DNA of 64,000 nucleotides from Dipteris shenzhenensis. Taxonomy: Eukaryota; Polypodiophyta; Polypodiopsida; Gleicheniales. Below the pieces are notes generated by a model, which ran no database searches, was not told the origin of the DNA, and saw only the letters and a program-made list of their open reading frames with translations. Positions 35,127 through 46,474 of this stretch are shown piece after piece; the stretch's first letter is position 1, and every line of letters begins with the position of its first letter. A program made the position numbers and the translations under genes. The DNA lies in assembly GCA_047967505.1 (NCBI GenBank), contig CM106538.1. One strand, written 5' to 3'.

Positions 35127-35413
35127 TGGGTCTAACCAACTACGACTGGTGGCTATATAAGAGCAAGCCCGTGAAGCCCATCATCATGACTGGCTATAGC
35201 AACCCTTTTCGTTAGCATCCAGCCTCTGTCCTCTACTGTTTCCAGCATGCCATCGAAGCTCTTCACACAGGAGTGCACGACTAGGAGGCAGCGCCATCTA
35301 TTGTATCAGCTCTATAGTAATCAAATTTTTGATTCTCCATACTATCTGCTTTTCTCTCTTGCATACGAGATCCTGTTATCTGTTGAGCACAGACATTGTA
35401 CTGTTTTCTTACA
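35127..35413 (+). repeat. Truncated copia 3' LTR
   Basis: Only the downstream ~287 bp of the LTR is present, starting TTGGGTCTAACC and keeping the TATATAA box at 35154-35160 and the TTTTCTTACA end. The upstream U3 portion was removed by the deletion that fused the LTR to gag. Confidence 0.9.
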
Positions 35414-35544
35414 AAAAATACAAGGGAAAAGGAGGAGTTGGAGTTAAGGCAAAGTAAATGTAAGTGGGATAAATAAATCAATCAATATAAGGGTTAAATG
35501 AGCATATAAATGGCAATTAATTAGCAAAAGTCACACTATATAAC

Positions 35545-35579
<35 letters not shown>

Positions 35580-38330
35580 TTTGCAAATCACTTATAAGTG
35601 TAAAAAAATCGTAATTTGATGAAAGGCAACAGAGAACATAAGGAACGTAAGAGCACAGGTCAAAAGGATCTTGAAAGCTTGTGCAACGTCAAGAAAATGC
35701 ATACGAGAGACAGCCAAGGGGAGTACGCTAGTGTTTCTCATCAAAAGGCACAAGAGCTCGACTAGCGCAAAAGTCCAAGACATGCAACAAAAGGCCATTT
35801 CTGAGGCACCAAGCAAAGGTGGTAAGCAATGAACCAAGCAAAGTTGGTAAGAAATGAACCAAGCAAAGATGGCAAGCAAGAAAAGACAATAAGCTAAACA
35901 AGTGCACGAGATGCTCAGGCGCACCACGACCATGAACTTTGTGAGGGGAGGAGAGCAGTCGCCATGGAGTACCTCGAGACACCAAAAAGAGGCGAACTAC
36001 ATATAAAGGATGTGGAAAATCTCACAGTGAGCATCTAAAAAAAGCAAGCAAGAATAACGTGAAGGCGGTTGTAAGTATGAGCTTTATCAGAGAAGAAGTT
36101 GGGTGGCTAGAGTTCTAAAATGCACAGAGCAAGAAAAAACTAAAGGTAAGCCAACCATATCACCTCACAAGGGCAACATGAGATGAACCAAAAACATTCT
36201 CAACACAGCACCAAAAGCCTTCACAATACACAACAGTATATAAACAACCCCGATACAAAATGAAAAAACCAATTGAGTCTTGAAAAATGCCATACTATTG
36301 TCTAAAAAATCTAAGAACCTTCACAAACCACTTGCCTCACCCAAGCAACCCATGCCATGCAAACCGCCACTCTCCAACACCACTCAAAACACATCCCCAT
36401 AACCACTCTCTTGAGGTATGTGCCCACAAGCAAGGCCATAACTAGTTCTAACCATCCAACCAACCCAATCAAACAAACCAAAATGAAACAAAACCACCCT
36501 GTGTAGATGCACCACATGCCCCACTCACACAATTGAACTCTCGCGAACACATGGCACACAGCCCACCATGCATCAAGTTCTCCATCACTCCCACTCGAAC
36601 ATGTGTCACATGCTAGCGCTTGTCGTCGCCAAATGCACCAACCACCACCTACCACATGGCCATTTTTGCTTCCCTAGCCATGGACAACAAAAAATTAGTG
36701 GCGGCCAAAAATCTATGAAATTGAAGGCCAACTGATTTCTTCTCTATAGCCACCTCTCACCTTCAATTCCCTATGCCTTGACACTATAGCCCCTTCATTC
36801 CCCAAGAATCTGTTTGATGAGGGAATGAGGCTCACTAGTTGATTGAGCAATCTTGGAAGGGAGCCTTCTAGAAGAATCGCACAAGTCACAAGTGGATGTG
36901 TTTGAGTTTGTTTGTTAATGAGACTAACAATGACAATTAAAAGGCAATCCCCATGATGACCAAGCCAAAATGCCAAGATTTGTTAGACAAGTAGTCATTC
37001 CCCCAACACTCCTAAATCTACGTTGCCAATTCCTAGCATTTACCTTGCTCCAATGGGGGTGGGCAAAATAAGAATGTTGCTCGGGCATATTGATGCTCAA
37101 CAGCCTACACAAGTCCTCTAGCTGAAAGCTTTGTGAAACTACACCGCTTTGCTTGGGCATGCTAGATTTGGCTTGCTCAGCAATCGCAACAATTAAAACC
37201 CTCACCAATTAAACATAGGGGAGATATTTTACACAATCATATGCATTGTTAATGAGGTATTGACTCCGTAGAACCATGAACATAGATTTTGGAATAGATA
37301 AAAAAGCACACATTTTGAATGTCATTTTGAACTCAAAACTTCATGAAGGTGATAGAAAATTTCTCATACATAAAAATAAAAAACGCAAAACTATATTCTA
37401 GAATTTACTGTTGTATTACACAACTATGATGTGCAAGCATACACAACTATAAACCATACGTGTGGAGTTGAATAGACATATCTCCTAAATGTGACCATTC
37501 ATATCACGATAGTGTAAAGACACATTATTAATGACCACTCTCTAAGCTTAGAATGAAGAGACGTAAAGATACATTATTGATGAGACCACTCTCTAGCCTT
37601 AAAATAACTTTGTGTAAAGATAATTTCATATGGGGCCTAATCAATATACAATGACCAGGATGTACAATCTCATTGATTGAACTCTAGACCACATGCATCT
37701 TGATCAAATACTTGAGGTGTATGAGGCCAACCCATTGTAATGCATCTTGGTTCTTAGATGTTCTCTTTCCTAGAATCTCATTAGCTTATCTCTCTACAAC
37801 ATCTCCACAATATAGGCAAGCGTTACTTGTGTGAATGTGGTTGGTATGAGTTTGGAGCTACTTGACTACATCCAAGGCACTCTTGATGACATCTACATAG
37901 CACAATATTGTTATACCAAAAATCATATCGTAAGATACCACCTACAAATTAAAATAATTTCTATTATACAAAATATAGTTTGTATTCAAAAAAATCTGAC
38001 ACGAAATATCCTAAGCAATTATATAACTAAATTCTAAACCCTAACTAGTATTGATAAAACCATTGATATAATTGTAAAAAGGCTATATCAATAGTTCTAT
38101 GCATGGGACCACTTTAAATGTGTCTTTTGACTGAATTTGCTTACCATCTTTTGTGTGCTTGTGATTCAAGGCATGCATGTGCTCTACCATCTGGGCCCTT
38201 ATGACCACCTCTATCATCACTACATACAAGTCATATATTTGTAAGGAAGTGTTTAGAGTAGCCTGGGTTATGGTGTGGTAGGGTCATAATGTCTTGTTAA
38301 GCTAAAGAAATCAGAGGGTTGAGTACTCTC
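35414..38330. other. Spacer, nothing recognised
   Basis: Low in long ORFs; no protein motif recognised. It includes an (AT)n run at about 35549-35575, a minus-strand open stretch of low-complexity Trp/Cys-rich translation (36655-36311) that I do not regard as a gene, and a short tandem repeat at 37513-37608. Confidence 0.4.
37513..37608. repeat. Tandem duplication, ~49-bp unit
   Basis: A unit with GTAAAGAYACATTATT, then GACCACTCTCTARSCTT, occurs at 37515 and 37563, separated by a few changes. A partial third start (GTGTAAAGATA) follows. Confidence 0.75.
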
Positions 38331-38457
38331 TCAGTACTCTACATGCTTTTTCTCTATTGAGCTTTTTCTTCTACCTTCTCCTTTCCCCCCCCTTTCTCCT
38401 TCTCTCCTCTCTCTCTTCTCCCCCTTCTCCCCTTTCTCCTTCTCTCTTCTCAGCTCT

Positions 38458-38515
<58 letters not shown>

Positions 38516-38672
38516 ACTCTACATGCTTTTTCTCTATTGAGATTTTTCTTCTACCTTCTCCCTTCCTGTCCTTTCTCCTTCTCTCCTCTCTCTCTTCTCC
38601 CCCTTCTCCTCTTTCTCCTTCTCTCTTCTAAACTGCTAATTTCTCTCCCATTCTCTCTCTCTCTCAGTAGAG
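38331..38672. repeat. 180-bp tandem duplication with an embedded (CT)n tract
   Basis: The unit beginning TCAGTACTCTACATGCTTTT starts at 38331 and again at 38511. Each copy is pyrimidine-rich; copy one ends in a long (CT)n run (about 38460-38510) and copy two in a shorter one. Confidence 0.9.
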
Positions 38673-39205
38673 TCAATGTAACAAAAAAATTATAGGTTCA
38701 TTTAGATGCTTAGTATCATGTATAACAGCCTTATGGAGTGAATAAGGCATGAGTGCAAACCAACATTTGTGTGTGGGTAAAGCAACCTCATGAAATACTT
38801 GATATCTTCTTCCAAAGAACAAGAAAACTCTACTTAGCTCATCATGGATTCGTCATAGAGGGCGCCATTACCACTAGCTTTCTTGAAGATACATTCTGTT
38901 TCCTCTCAGAGATGGTACCATTACCATCGCTACTTGTAAGAGCCTACCTGGGAGGCTGAAATTTTATTCCTTTTGTATCTACGAATTCGCTTAATATACA
39001 ATGGTGTTATTTTACCCGCCAAAAAAAATTTGAGAGAGAATTTTTGGGTAACTAACCCATACACCTTAAGATATAATCGTTAAACCACGAAGGGTCAAGT
39101 TTGTGACTAGGACATTGTCCTACATGGTCGGCGAATTTGCAAGTTTTATAGGGAGTGCAAAGCCCACTTGTGATCTGTTCAGAGTTGATGATGCCTGTAT
39201 CGAGA

Positions 39206-40791
39206 ATGGGAGACTGTCGCAGGCGATTTAGCTTGCTGGTTGGGTTGTTATGGGTTTTGATGCTTCGCCATCTTTGTGATGGATTGCAAATCACCGTCCA
39301 CAACACAGAATGCATCTATGAGAACGTAGAATTTGAGGGCGATCTTGTCACTGGCAATTATGTGGTTGTAGACCATGAGATTTTCTGGGCTGCGGATCAC
39401 CCTGGGATCGACTTTACGGTAAGCCAGTAACCCACAAAGTCGGTCTTTACTTTTGTGCCTTGTATTAGCCAGGAGGAGTTATTATGGCCTCCTTTTTAGG
39501 TCCGCAACCACTCTGAGAACCCTATGCTTACTGTGAGATTCTTATGGAAGTGCGTCGACAATTTAGTCTAGCAGTTCGTGAAGCTCAAGAGGGTTTTTGA
39601 ACATTGAGAAGAGTAGGGTTCGGCACATGGAATATTCACTGGAAGCTGTTTTCATTTAGTGGGTTTAATAGTGAAGGCTGTGAAATTTTTCTAGGCTGGC
39701 ATCTTGTCCCATTTTGTGGTGCGCCCCCCGTTGATCTCCTTGTTGAGAAGTTCTTCGAAGCCATCGAAGCCATTCACTCTCAAACAGCAGTGCCTCCTCC
39801 AGAGATTTAACGTCGAGCTCTCACATTGCTCCGTTTGCATCTTTATTGATGAGGGCTCGTTAATCATGATTTTTTGATTGTCAATAAGAAGAACAGTTGA
39901 AGTGGTCATTGATAGCTCAGCACCTGGGAAACTAAAAGTCAAGGACCTAAAGTATTTAGATCTGCTTAAGAAATTGTAGGTATTTCGATTTTCGTGTTCT
40001 CCTAGAACGAAAGTTACAGAAATGACAGTATTTCCCATTCTCATAGCGCACTTAGAATTATAATCTGGATTTGTATGAAACGTCTGGACATAGACTACCT
40101 GCAGGATCTCTAGAATGACAGTACGAGTGGGTGTTTGCCAGGACTTTCCTCTATCTGGCAGGCTTTGCATGAGAGAGGGACCATAATGATGCAGAAATCT
40201 TGCTTTTCCGTTGCTATTTACGGTGCCTAATGAATGTATCACTGACAGATTGTTTTTTAGTCCAGGTGTTTGCACCTGCAGGAACTGTGGTTTCGAGTGC
40301 CAAAGGAAAGGCTACAGACAAGTTTGAATTTAGGGCGCCCAGAAGAGGTCCCTACAAGTTCTGTTTTCACAATAGGGGGAGTACACCAGAAACCATTGCT
40401 TTTTACATACATATAGGCCACATCCCCAATGACCACGACCTTGCTAAAGATGGTAATTTCATTAGGACTAGTGCCTTCTGTGCTTAGTTAATCGTGAGCC
40501 AGAGCTTGGCCTGGCCATGCAATAGGAATGAGTTCTCAGATGCTGCAATCTGTCTATTGTTCTCTCTCTCTTTCCCTGTCCCTTGTTGCTTCTTACCTTT
40601 GCTTTTAAATGACTATTTTTGTGTGAGATTGGGATGATCTTATTAATTCAAATATTCTCATATATGATGCTGTATTTTTTCAGAACATCTCAATCCTGTT
40701 ACTGTGAGAATTGCGGAGCTTAGAGAAGCACTTGAGGCTGTCTCTGCAGAACAACAATACTTGAGAGCCCGTGACACACGGCATCGTTACA

Positions 40792-40825
<34 letters not shown>

Positions 40826-41324
40826 CCCCCCCCTCTCTCTTCCCCCCTGCCCCCCCCCTCTCTGGACCCATAAATGTGTCACAGGGATGTATGGGGTGGG
40901 AAGTTGACATTGTGTTTGGTCAACTTCTGTTAGAAACTTCTCCGTCTCATCTCTATCGTACAGGCTGTTGCAGCCCTAATAGAGGGGAGATGCATAGCTA
41001 TGTTAGGGCTGACTGAACTTTGGAATACTGGCCGTAGTCATCTGTAAGATATTTGAAGCACATTGTCAGATTTGCAATTTGTCACCAGAACATGAGACTG
41101 CTAGGAAGTAGTGTGATAGGCTAGAATTTCAAGAAGGAAAAAACGTTAAGCATGATACAGTTTTAATTTTACTTGACTTCTGCATTGCAGCTGCTGAAAG
41201 CACCCGAAAGCGATTGGTGGGCTATACCTTGGCAGAATATCTAGCATTGATTATGGCAAGTCTCTCTCAAGTGTTTCTTATTCGGCGGATGTTTAACAAG
41301 AGGGTAGGATATAACCGAGTTTGA
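39206..41324 (+). CDS. p24-beta family protein (emp24/GOLD domain cargo receptor), four exons
   Basis: p24 proteins are type I membrane proteins of COPI/COPII vesicles cycling between ER and Golgi as cargo receptors. Exons: 39206-39418, 40266-40452, 40684-40791, 41191-41324; the sum is 642 nt, giving 213 residues and a stop, the normal family length. From MGDCRRRF come a signal peptide (to about residue 26), a GOLD domain with CIYENVEFEGD and FEFRAPRRGPYKFCFHN, HIPNDHDLAKDEHLNP, a coiled coil RIAELREALEAVSAEQQYL, one membrane span and a tail RRMFNKRVGYNRV. All three junctions have GT/AG sites and matching phases. The start at 39206 is chosen for signal-peptide shape; in-frame ATGs at 39188 and 39191 would add up to six residues. 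Plant p24-beta assignment comes from the ITVHNTECIYE and NRV-COOH features. Confidence 0.93.
39419..40265 (+). other. p24 intron 1
   Basis: GTAAGC donor at 39419, CAG acceptor at 40263-40265; 847 bp. A 194-codon open stretch on the opposite strand crosses it into exon 2, but shows no family resemblance. Confidence 0.8.
40792..41190 (+). other. p24 intron 3 with a (CT)n/C-run tract at its donor
   Basis: The donor reads A/GTTCTCTCTCT: the GT is followed at once by a (CT)n microsatellite and C runs (40794-40862), replacing the usual purine-rich +3 to +6 donor consensus. The acceptor is TGCATTGCAG at 41181-41190. Coding continuity on both sides supports the junction. Confidence 0.8.
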
Positions 41325-42441
41325 ATGGTTGAGGATCTTAACCAACGACTGTTGGTAGTGAGTTTTGTCTTCTGCCAGCAAGACTGTCAGCAGTGACATT
41401 ATTGATTGAGATGTTAACAACTTTTACTGTTAGAATTTAAACTTGTAGCTGTAAGCAGACATTCTCAAGTTGGGCGATAGCACATAAAATCTCTTAACAT
41501 TGTCATATGTGCTTTCCTATCACGACATGCCTAATTTCGTTTTCAAGCAGTGTAGCTGTGGTGTACAAAATTTGTCTTCACATAGCTGGCTGTGCCCTTA
41601 AGGAACGCAAGGCTGATATACTCAGAAGCATTGAGTTTCAATTTATGGTCTTCTTGATATGCATAACAATAAGTAGACTTAAGTGAATTCTCTGTTGCTC
41701 TTTTTTTGGGGAGTGGGGAAGATATGCTTATATCTTGTCAAGCTTGAGTCTCTTTATTATTTATGCTTCAACGGTATCAGAGCATAGGTTTTAAACAGTG
41801 AGAGCTACATTTTGAGAGATAACAGGGTTGATCAAAGATGAAGATTGTTGCTTAAATAAGATTAGGCACTTGAATTTTGGAATTGCCGATCATTTAGTTC
41901 TTTTAGAAACTTTAAGATTTTATCATCACAAAGCAATATGCACATTGTGTTATGATGTGTTGGATTACTTTGCAATGGCTGTATTTGGAGTAATTTAAAA
42001 TCATAGCATATCCTTAATTTTCAAAATCAGTTTGGCAAGCATGTTTGTTTTTGTTAGCGTTTGTGTTTCAATGCCCTACCAATTCTTTTTGGTGTGGATT
42101 AATATATGTACGAGGCTAATGCTAGATTAGTCATGGCAATCCTAATGACATTTGTATATTTATACCTGTTCCTTTGCCATAATATAGATTACTTGTCTAA
42201 TAATTGGAGGCACTTCTCTTTCCTCTTACCCACCAAAGTTGGCATGATCCATATGGATATTCTATGGCCTATTTAAATTCTTAAACTTTCCTATTTAGCT
42301 CACAAACTAGGCGAGCATGATATCTATAATTTGAAATTGTGAGACTTATAGAAGACAAATACAGTATCCATGCAATTGGATTGCCACAACACTTGCTTAG
42401 CTAATAGTTTATTGAACTTGAATCATTATAGCCATCATATT
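41325..42441. other. p24 3' flank, nothing recognised
   Basis: AT-rich sequence that presumably includes the p24 3' UTR. No ORF with protein similarity. It ends with ATATT at 42437-42441, the target duplication of the next element. Confidence 0.5.
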
Positions 42442-43636
42442 TGTCAGAAATGGACCAACAAAGGGTATGCATGGCGGAAGATTGATAGAATTGCCTAGGA
42501 ACTCACACAGTGTGGCATGGGGTGTGGAATCACAAACTTCTTAAACTTATATGCATATCCCGTTTTTCTTTTAGTTTCAAAAGAGAGTTTGATTGAGTAT
42601 GCTTGTGCTTTCTAAGTTAGGAATGTAATTTTGCCTCTTTGTAGGAAGTAATACATATGTGTAAAGGGTAGTGAGTGAGAGACAGAAGAGAGAACGTTAA
42701 TTCCAAAATTTTGGAAGATTTTGTTTTTTGTTTCTTGACTTGATTGTTTATTTTTGCTTAGTCATCTTCTTTCTTTCTTCTTTATTTTTTGTTTTCTTTC
42801 TCTTTTGTTTATCTGACGTATTTTAGTAAGCATTGGGTTTGGGTTTGTCTAAGAGACTCTGCGGGTCTTTAGAAACTTGGTATAGTTGTCTATGCTTGGG
42901 CACTGATGACGACATAAGTGTTGCTTTGCTTGATAAGTATGTCTTCCTTTTGTTTTTCATAAAAGTTTTTGTTTACCTCTTTTTTCTTCTCTTTTATTTT
43001 TTCTTTTATTTTTGGTGTATATTTTTTGTCTTTAGAACAACAAAAAATCTAAATTTGTATGATTGGACTTATTCTAGTCTTACAAAAGTATATAAACTTA
43101 TGTGCATAGGATAAGATGTGCAGGCTCATCAATAGACAATGAGCCACCAGATTTAGAAGACACTATAATATATTTATGTTCAAAGCTATGGACACAATAC
43201 AAAAGAGATAGATCTAGAGTCCCACCAATGGTGTGGTTCTGTGATCTACCACAAGGTCCTTTAGCCATCTGTTGGCTATCTCTAGACTTGAGCCCGCGTG
43301 CTCCATCTCGAGCACCTTTAAACTTTTTGTACAGAACAACCCTCTCCACCTTACTGTTTGGAAACCAGCCTAGGTGGGCTGTCACTCAAGCTCAGTCTGC
43401 AGCACCTTCACCTCCTATGGATAGACCCAAGGCTTGCCTTCTTGCTGCTCCTATCCGTTGTCACAGGGTTGCTCTAGATGATGAAATATGAGGGCACAAG
43501 GCCCTCCCTTTTATAGGCCTAAAGGGTTCAACTAACCGACTCAATTAGGCCCAAAATGGTCGACCTATTGGTCGCTCATTTTGCCTCCTCTAGCCTATCA
43601 AATGTGCCCCTTCTGGGGCTCAAAACATGAGCCCTC
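42442..43636 (-). repeat. Old element 3' LTR, first part, containing a 536-bp insert
   Basis: 42442-42556 and 43093-43636 align with 51300-51415 and the following part of the right LTR. Between them lies 42557-43092, absent from the right LTR. The terminus TGTCAGAAATGGACC matches TGTTAGAAATGGACC at 51300. Confidence 0.88.
42557..43092. mobile_element. 536-bp insert flanked by a 15-bp target duplication
   Basis: TAAACTTATATGCAT (42542-42556) and TAAACTTATGTGCAT (43093-43107) flank the insert with one mismatch. The right LTR has this word only once, at the equivalent site. The insert is T-rich (polypyrimidine blocks near 42720-42800 and 42955-43030) with no ORF of note. A 15-bp duplication fits non-LTR retrotransposition (SINE or truncated LINE), but I see no clear poly-A end or tRNA-like promoter. 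Confidence 0.7.
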
Positions 43637-44286
43637 TGTTAGATATCAATGCTCCACTCTCGTGTAACTACACGGGAACCAGTTAACTCTACTTGTAAGC
43701 CCCCCATATGAGGAGAAGGTATTTGAGTAGCTCGGTTATTCGGTAGGTCCTAGTTTGGACACCAGATGGGGGCCATGTGTGGCCTGATGGTTGGACGGCT
43801 TCAAATAGAGTTGGCACACTGCCAACTAGGCCACATGCAAGTGCGGGAAGGTATCCCATGACTCGGATGGCTCTGGGTCGAACACAGACCGTAGGATAGT
43901 TGCTCTATTTTACGCCACGGTTCTATCGTGTGGTTAGTGGCCTATTTCGGGAACGACTCCCAGTCGATCGTTTTGGGCGGACTGGGTCGGTCACCCAATT
44001 GGGTCTAACCGACTATGACTGGTGGCTATATAAGAGCAAGCTCGTGAAGCCCATTTCATCACTGGCTATAGCAACCTTGATTCCTTCGCATCCAGCCTCT
44101 GTCCTCTATTGTTTCCAGCACACCATTGCAGCTTCTCTCACAGGAGTGCACGGTTGGGAGGCAGCGCCATCTATTGTATCAGTGTTACAGTGATCAAATT
44201 TTTTATTCTCCATACTATCTGTTTTTCTCTCTTGCGTACGAGATCATGTTATCTGTTGAGCACAGACGTTGTATTGTTTTCTTACA
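43637..44286 (+). repeat. Copia 5' LTR (650 bp)
   Basis: It starts TGTTAGATATC and ends TTTTCTTACA. TATATAAG box at 44027-44034. It lacks about 80 bp, at the junction CATGACT/CGGATGGC near 43857-43871, that are present in the copies at 33479 and 48385. Confidence 0.95.
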
Positions 44287-44356
44287 TGGTATCAGAGCCT
44301 GGACTCTAGCAAGAAGATTTGGTAGTGTGTTTCTATTTGCGAGTAGATTGTGAGGG

Positions 44357-45240
44357 ATGGCCCAGCCCGCATGACTGCGAATCCCACCGTTCGGCGAAAG
44401 CGAAAAGTTGGACGGCACTAACTATTCACTTTGGAAGTGCAAAATGAAGACCATCCTAAGTGCATATGAGCTTTGGGATACTGCTACTAGGGTGGACCTA
44501 AAGCCGGTTTCGAGATCGAATCCAGCCAATGTAGCACAACAGATAGTATCAACTGGAGATGAGATTCTCGCGTGGACAAGGAGAAATGTAGATGCGATGT
44601 GTTCTATTATCTGCAGTGTAAGTGATTCTGTCATGACATTAATTCAACATGTCACCACAACGAAAGAGGCATGGACGATCTTGAAAAATCAGTACGAGAC
44701 CACGAATCAGACACAGATTTAGAATCTAGAGATTCAACTCGCGAACGAGAAACTGTCTGAGTCTGAAACAACAGAGAAGTTCATCCCTGGGGTGAAGAAG
44801 CGCGATCAGATGACTGCAACTGGCATCACCATCACCAGCGAGAATCTACTAGCACGAAGGTGCATACAGATTCTCCCACCAAAGTACGACGGTCTTGTTA
44901 CGGCGTTGAATACGCAGATCAAAAATCTGTCCCTCAACTTTGAGGATTTCAATGCAATGCTTCTCGAGGAGGAGATGCATCAAAAGACGAGGACTGGAGA
45001 AGATTCGGCTTTCTCGGCTGGATCAAAGAAAGGCAAGGGTAAGGACTCTTGTAACCCATCTTCTTCTGATGATAAAAAGAGAAAGAGGAAGAGCAAGTGC
45101 TTCTATTGCAACAAGGCAGGGCACAAGGAGAATGAGTGCTAGAAGAAGTTTGCAGATGAGAAGAACGGAGTAAAGAAAGAATCCAGCAACAGCGCGCAGG
45201 CAGTACCAGTAGAGCTATTTGTAGCAATTGAGGAGATTTG
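44357..45240 (+). pseudogene. Copia gag, interrupted
   Basis: It has the same gag as at 34279. The ATG at 44357 is followed by a TGA at codon 6, where the relative has AGA. The copia gag core LDGTNYSLWKCKMKTIL is clear, and the zinc knuckle CFYCNKAGHKENEC is complete (about 45100-45140) but followed directly by a TAG. A TAG at 44720-44722 is shared with the other copy. Confidence 0.88.
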
Positions 45241-45530
45241 CATGGAGGCAGTTCATGTACCTGCAGAAGAACCTTGGATTATTGAAAGTGGTGCATCGCG
45301 CCACATGACCGGTCGGAAGGATTGGTATACCTCTCTACAGCCAGTAGGGAATGACATCTTGATAGTAGTCAACAATGATGCAAAATGTCCAGCAAAAGGA
45401 AAAGGTATGATTGCTCTCAAGTCAGATGGAGTTGTAAAACAGTCTGATGTTCTTTATGTGCCAGATATCAAGAGGAACTTATTGTCCGTTTCTGCGATCA
45501 CGGATCAGGATCTCAAAGTTTAATTCGATA
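45241..45530 (+). pseudogene. Copia aspartic protease
   Basis: The active-site region reads WIIESGASRHMTG, where copia proteases have DSGA: the catalytic aspartate has become glutamate. Downstream VLYVPDIKRNLLSVSAITDQ is the usual post-protease block. A stop occurs at 45521. Confidence 0.85.
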
Positions 45531-45639
45531 AGAATGGTGCACAGATTTTGGATCTTCAAGGAAAGGTTGTTGGTAAAGGTACATGGCGCAACAACATCTA
45601 CGAACTCTCATCTTTCAGTGCTCGCGCCGATGTGAAGAA

Positions 45640-46474
45640 CACTAAGCTGTGGCATGAGAGGTTTGGTCATCTAAACCTTACTTCTTTAAAGGAGATGCAT
45701 AAAAGTTGAATGATTGCAAACCTACTAGAAATTACAGATCTACCCGATGTATGTGAAGCTTGCATGATGGGCAAGCAGCATTGGCAGCCCTTTCCTAAAG
45801 AGGCCAACAAGGCAAAGGCTCCTCTAGAGCTCGTTCACACGGACCTCTGCAGAAAGATGGAGATGGAAGCTTTGGGTGGTTCCTACTACTTCATGACGCT
45901 GATCAACGACGACGACTACAGTAGAAGGATATGGATATACTTTTTAAAGACTAAAGACGAGGCTTTTAGTAAGTTCAAGGAATGGCATGTAATGGTCGAG
46001 AAAGAATCGGGGAGAAAGGTGAAAAAGTTGAGATCAGACAGAGGTGGAGAGTTCACATCAAGTGAATATGAAAGTTACTGCAAAAGTCACGGGATCAAGA
46101 GGCAAAAACCCCCGCCACATACATCACAGCAAAATGGACTAGCAGAACGCAAGATGTGCATCTTGTGCGAAATGGGCAGGAGTATGATGAAAGGGAAAGA
46201 TTTGCCAAAGACTTTCTGGGCTGAAGCATGTAACACGGCAGTTTACATTCTGAATCGTAGCTACACGAAGGCCATGAATGGGATGACTCCACTGCAATCC
46301 TTTTTTGCTAAGAAACCTTTAGCTGCACATTTCAGAGTTTTTGGATGTGACCGTTTTGTGCATGTCCCTGATGCTAACAGGACCAAATGGGAACCGAAGA
46401 GCCAGAAGTGTATTTTCTTGGGCTATAGTGAAGAGGCGAAGGGTTACCATCTCTATAACCCTATTACCAAGTAG
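45640..46474 (+). pseudogene. Copia integrase
   Basis: The zinc-binding HHCC motif is complete (LWHERFGHLN; VCEACMMGKQ), although a TGA at about 45707 separates its halves. The catalytic core keeps Asp in VHTDLC, Asp in KLRSDRGGEFTSSEYESYC and Glu in SQQNGLAERK. HFRVFGC and CIFLGYSEEAKGYHLYNP follow. The frame ends at TAG 46472-46474. The best-preserved integrase in the window. Confidence 0.93.

Larger units (their letters stand above)
33479..35413 (+). mobile_element. Internally deleted copia element (LTR, gag, truncated LTR)
   Basis: A 730-bp 5' LTR (33479-34208) is followed at once by a primer-binding site TGGTATCAGAGC (34209-34220) matching initiator Met tRNA, then gag. At about 35126 gag jumps straight into the last ~287 bp of the LTR (35127-35413). 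The intact relative at 43637-49108 has about 3.2 kb of pol plus the LTR start at this point. A-rich flanks are compatible with an AAAAA target duplication (33474-33478 and 35414-35418), though this is weak evidence in an A run. Confidence 0.92.

Noticed and set aside
36311-36655. 114-codon Trp/Cys-rich minus-strand frame
   Set aside because: Composition is unlike real proteins and no motif is seen; likely chance.
38357-38695. 112-codon Ser/Leu-rich open frame
   Set aside because: It is translated (CT)n and pyrimidine-rich tandem repeat; open length is due to composition.
39691-40275. 194-codon open frame opposite p24 intron 1 and exon 2
   Set aside because: No recognisable domain, low-quality composition, and it overlaps the well-supported p24 splice structure on the other strand. 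Probably chance.
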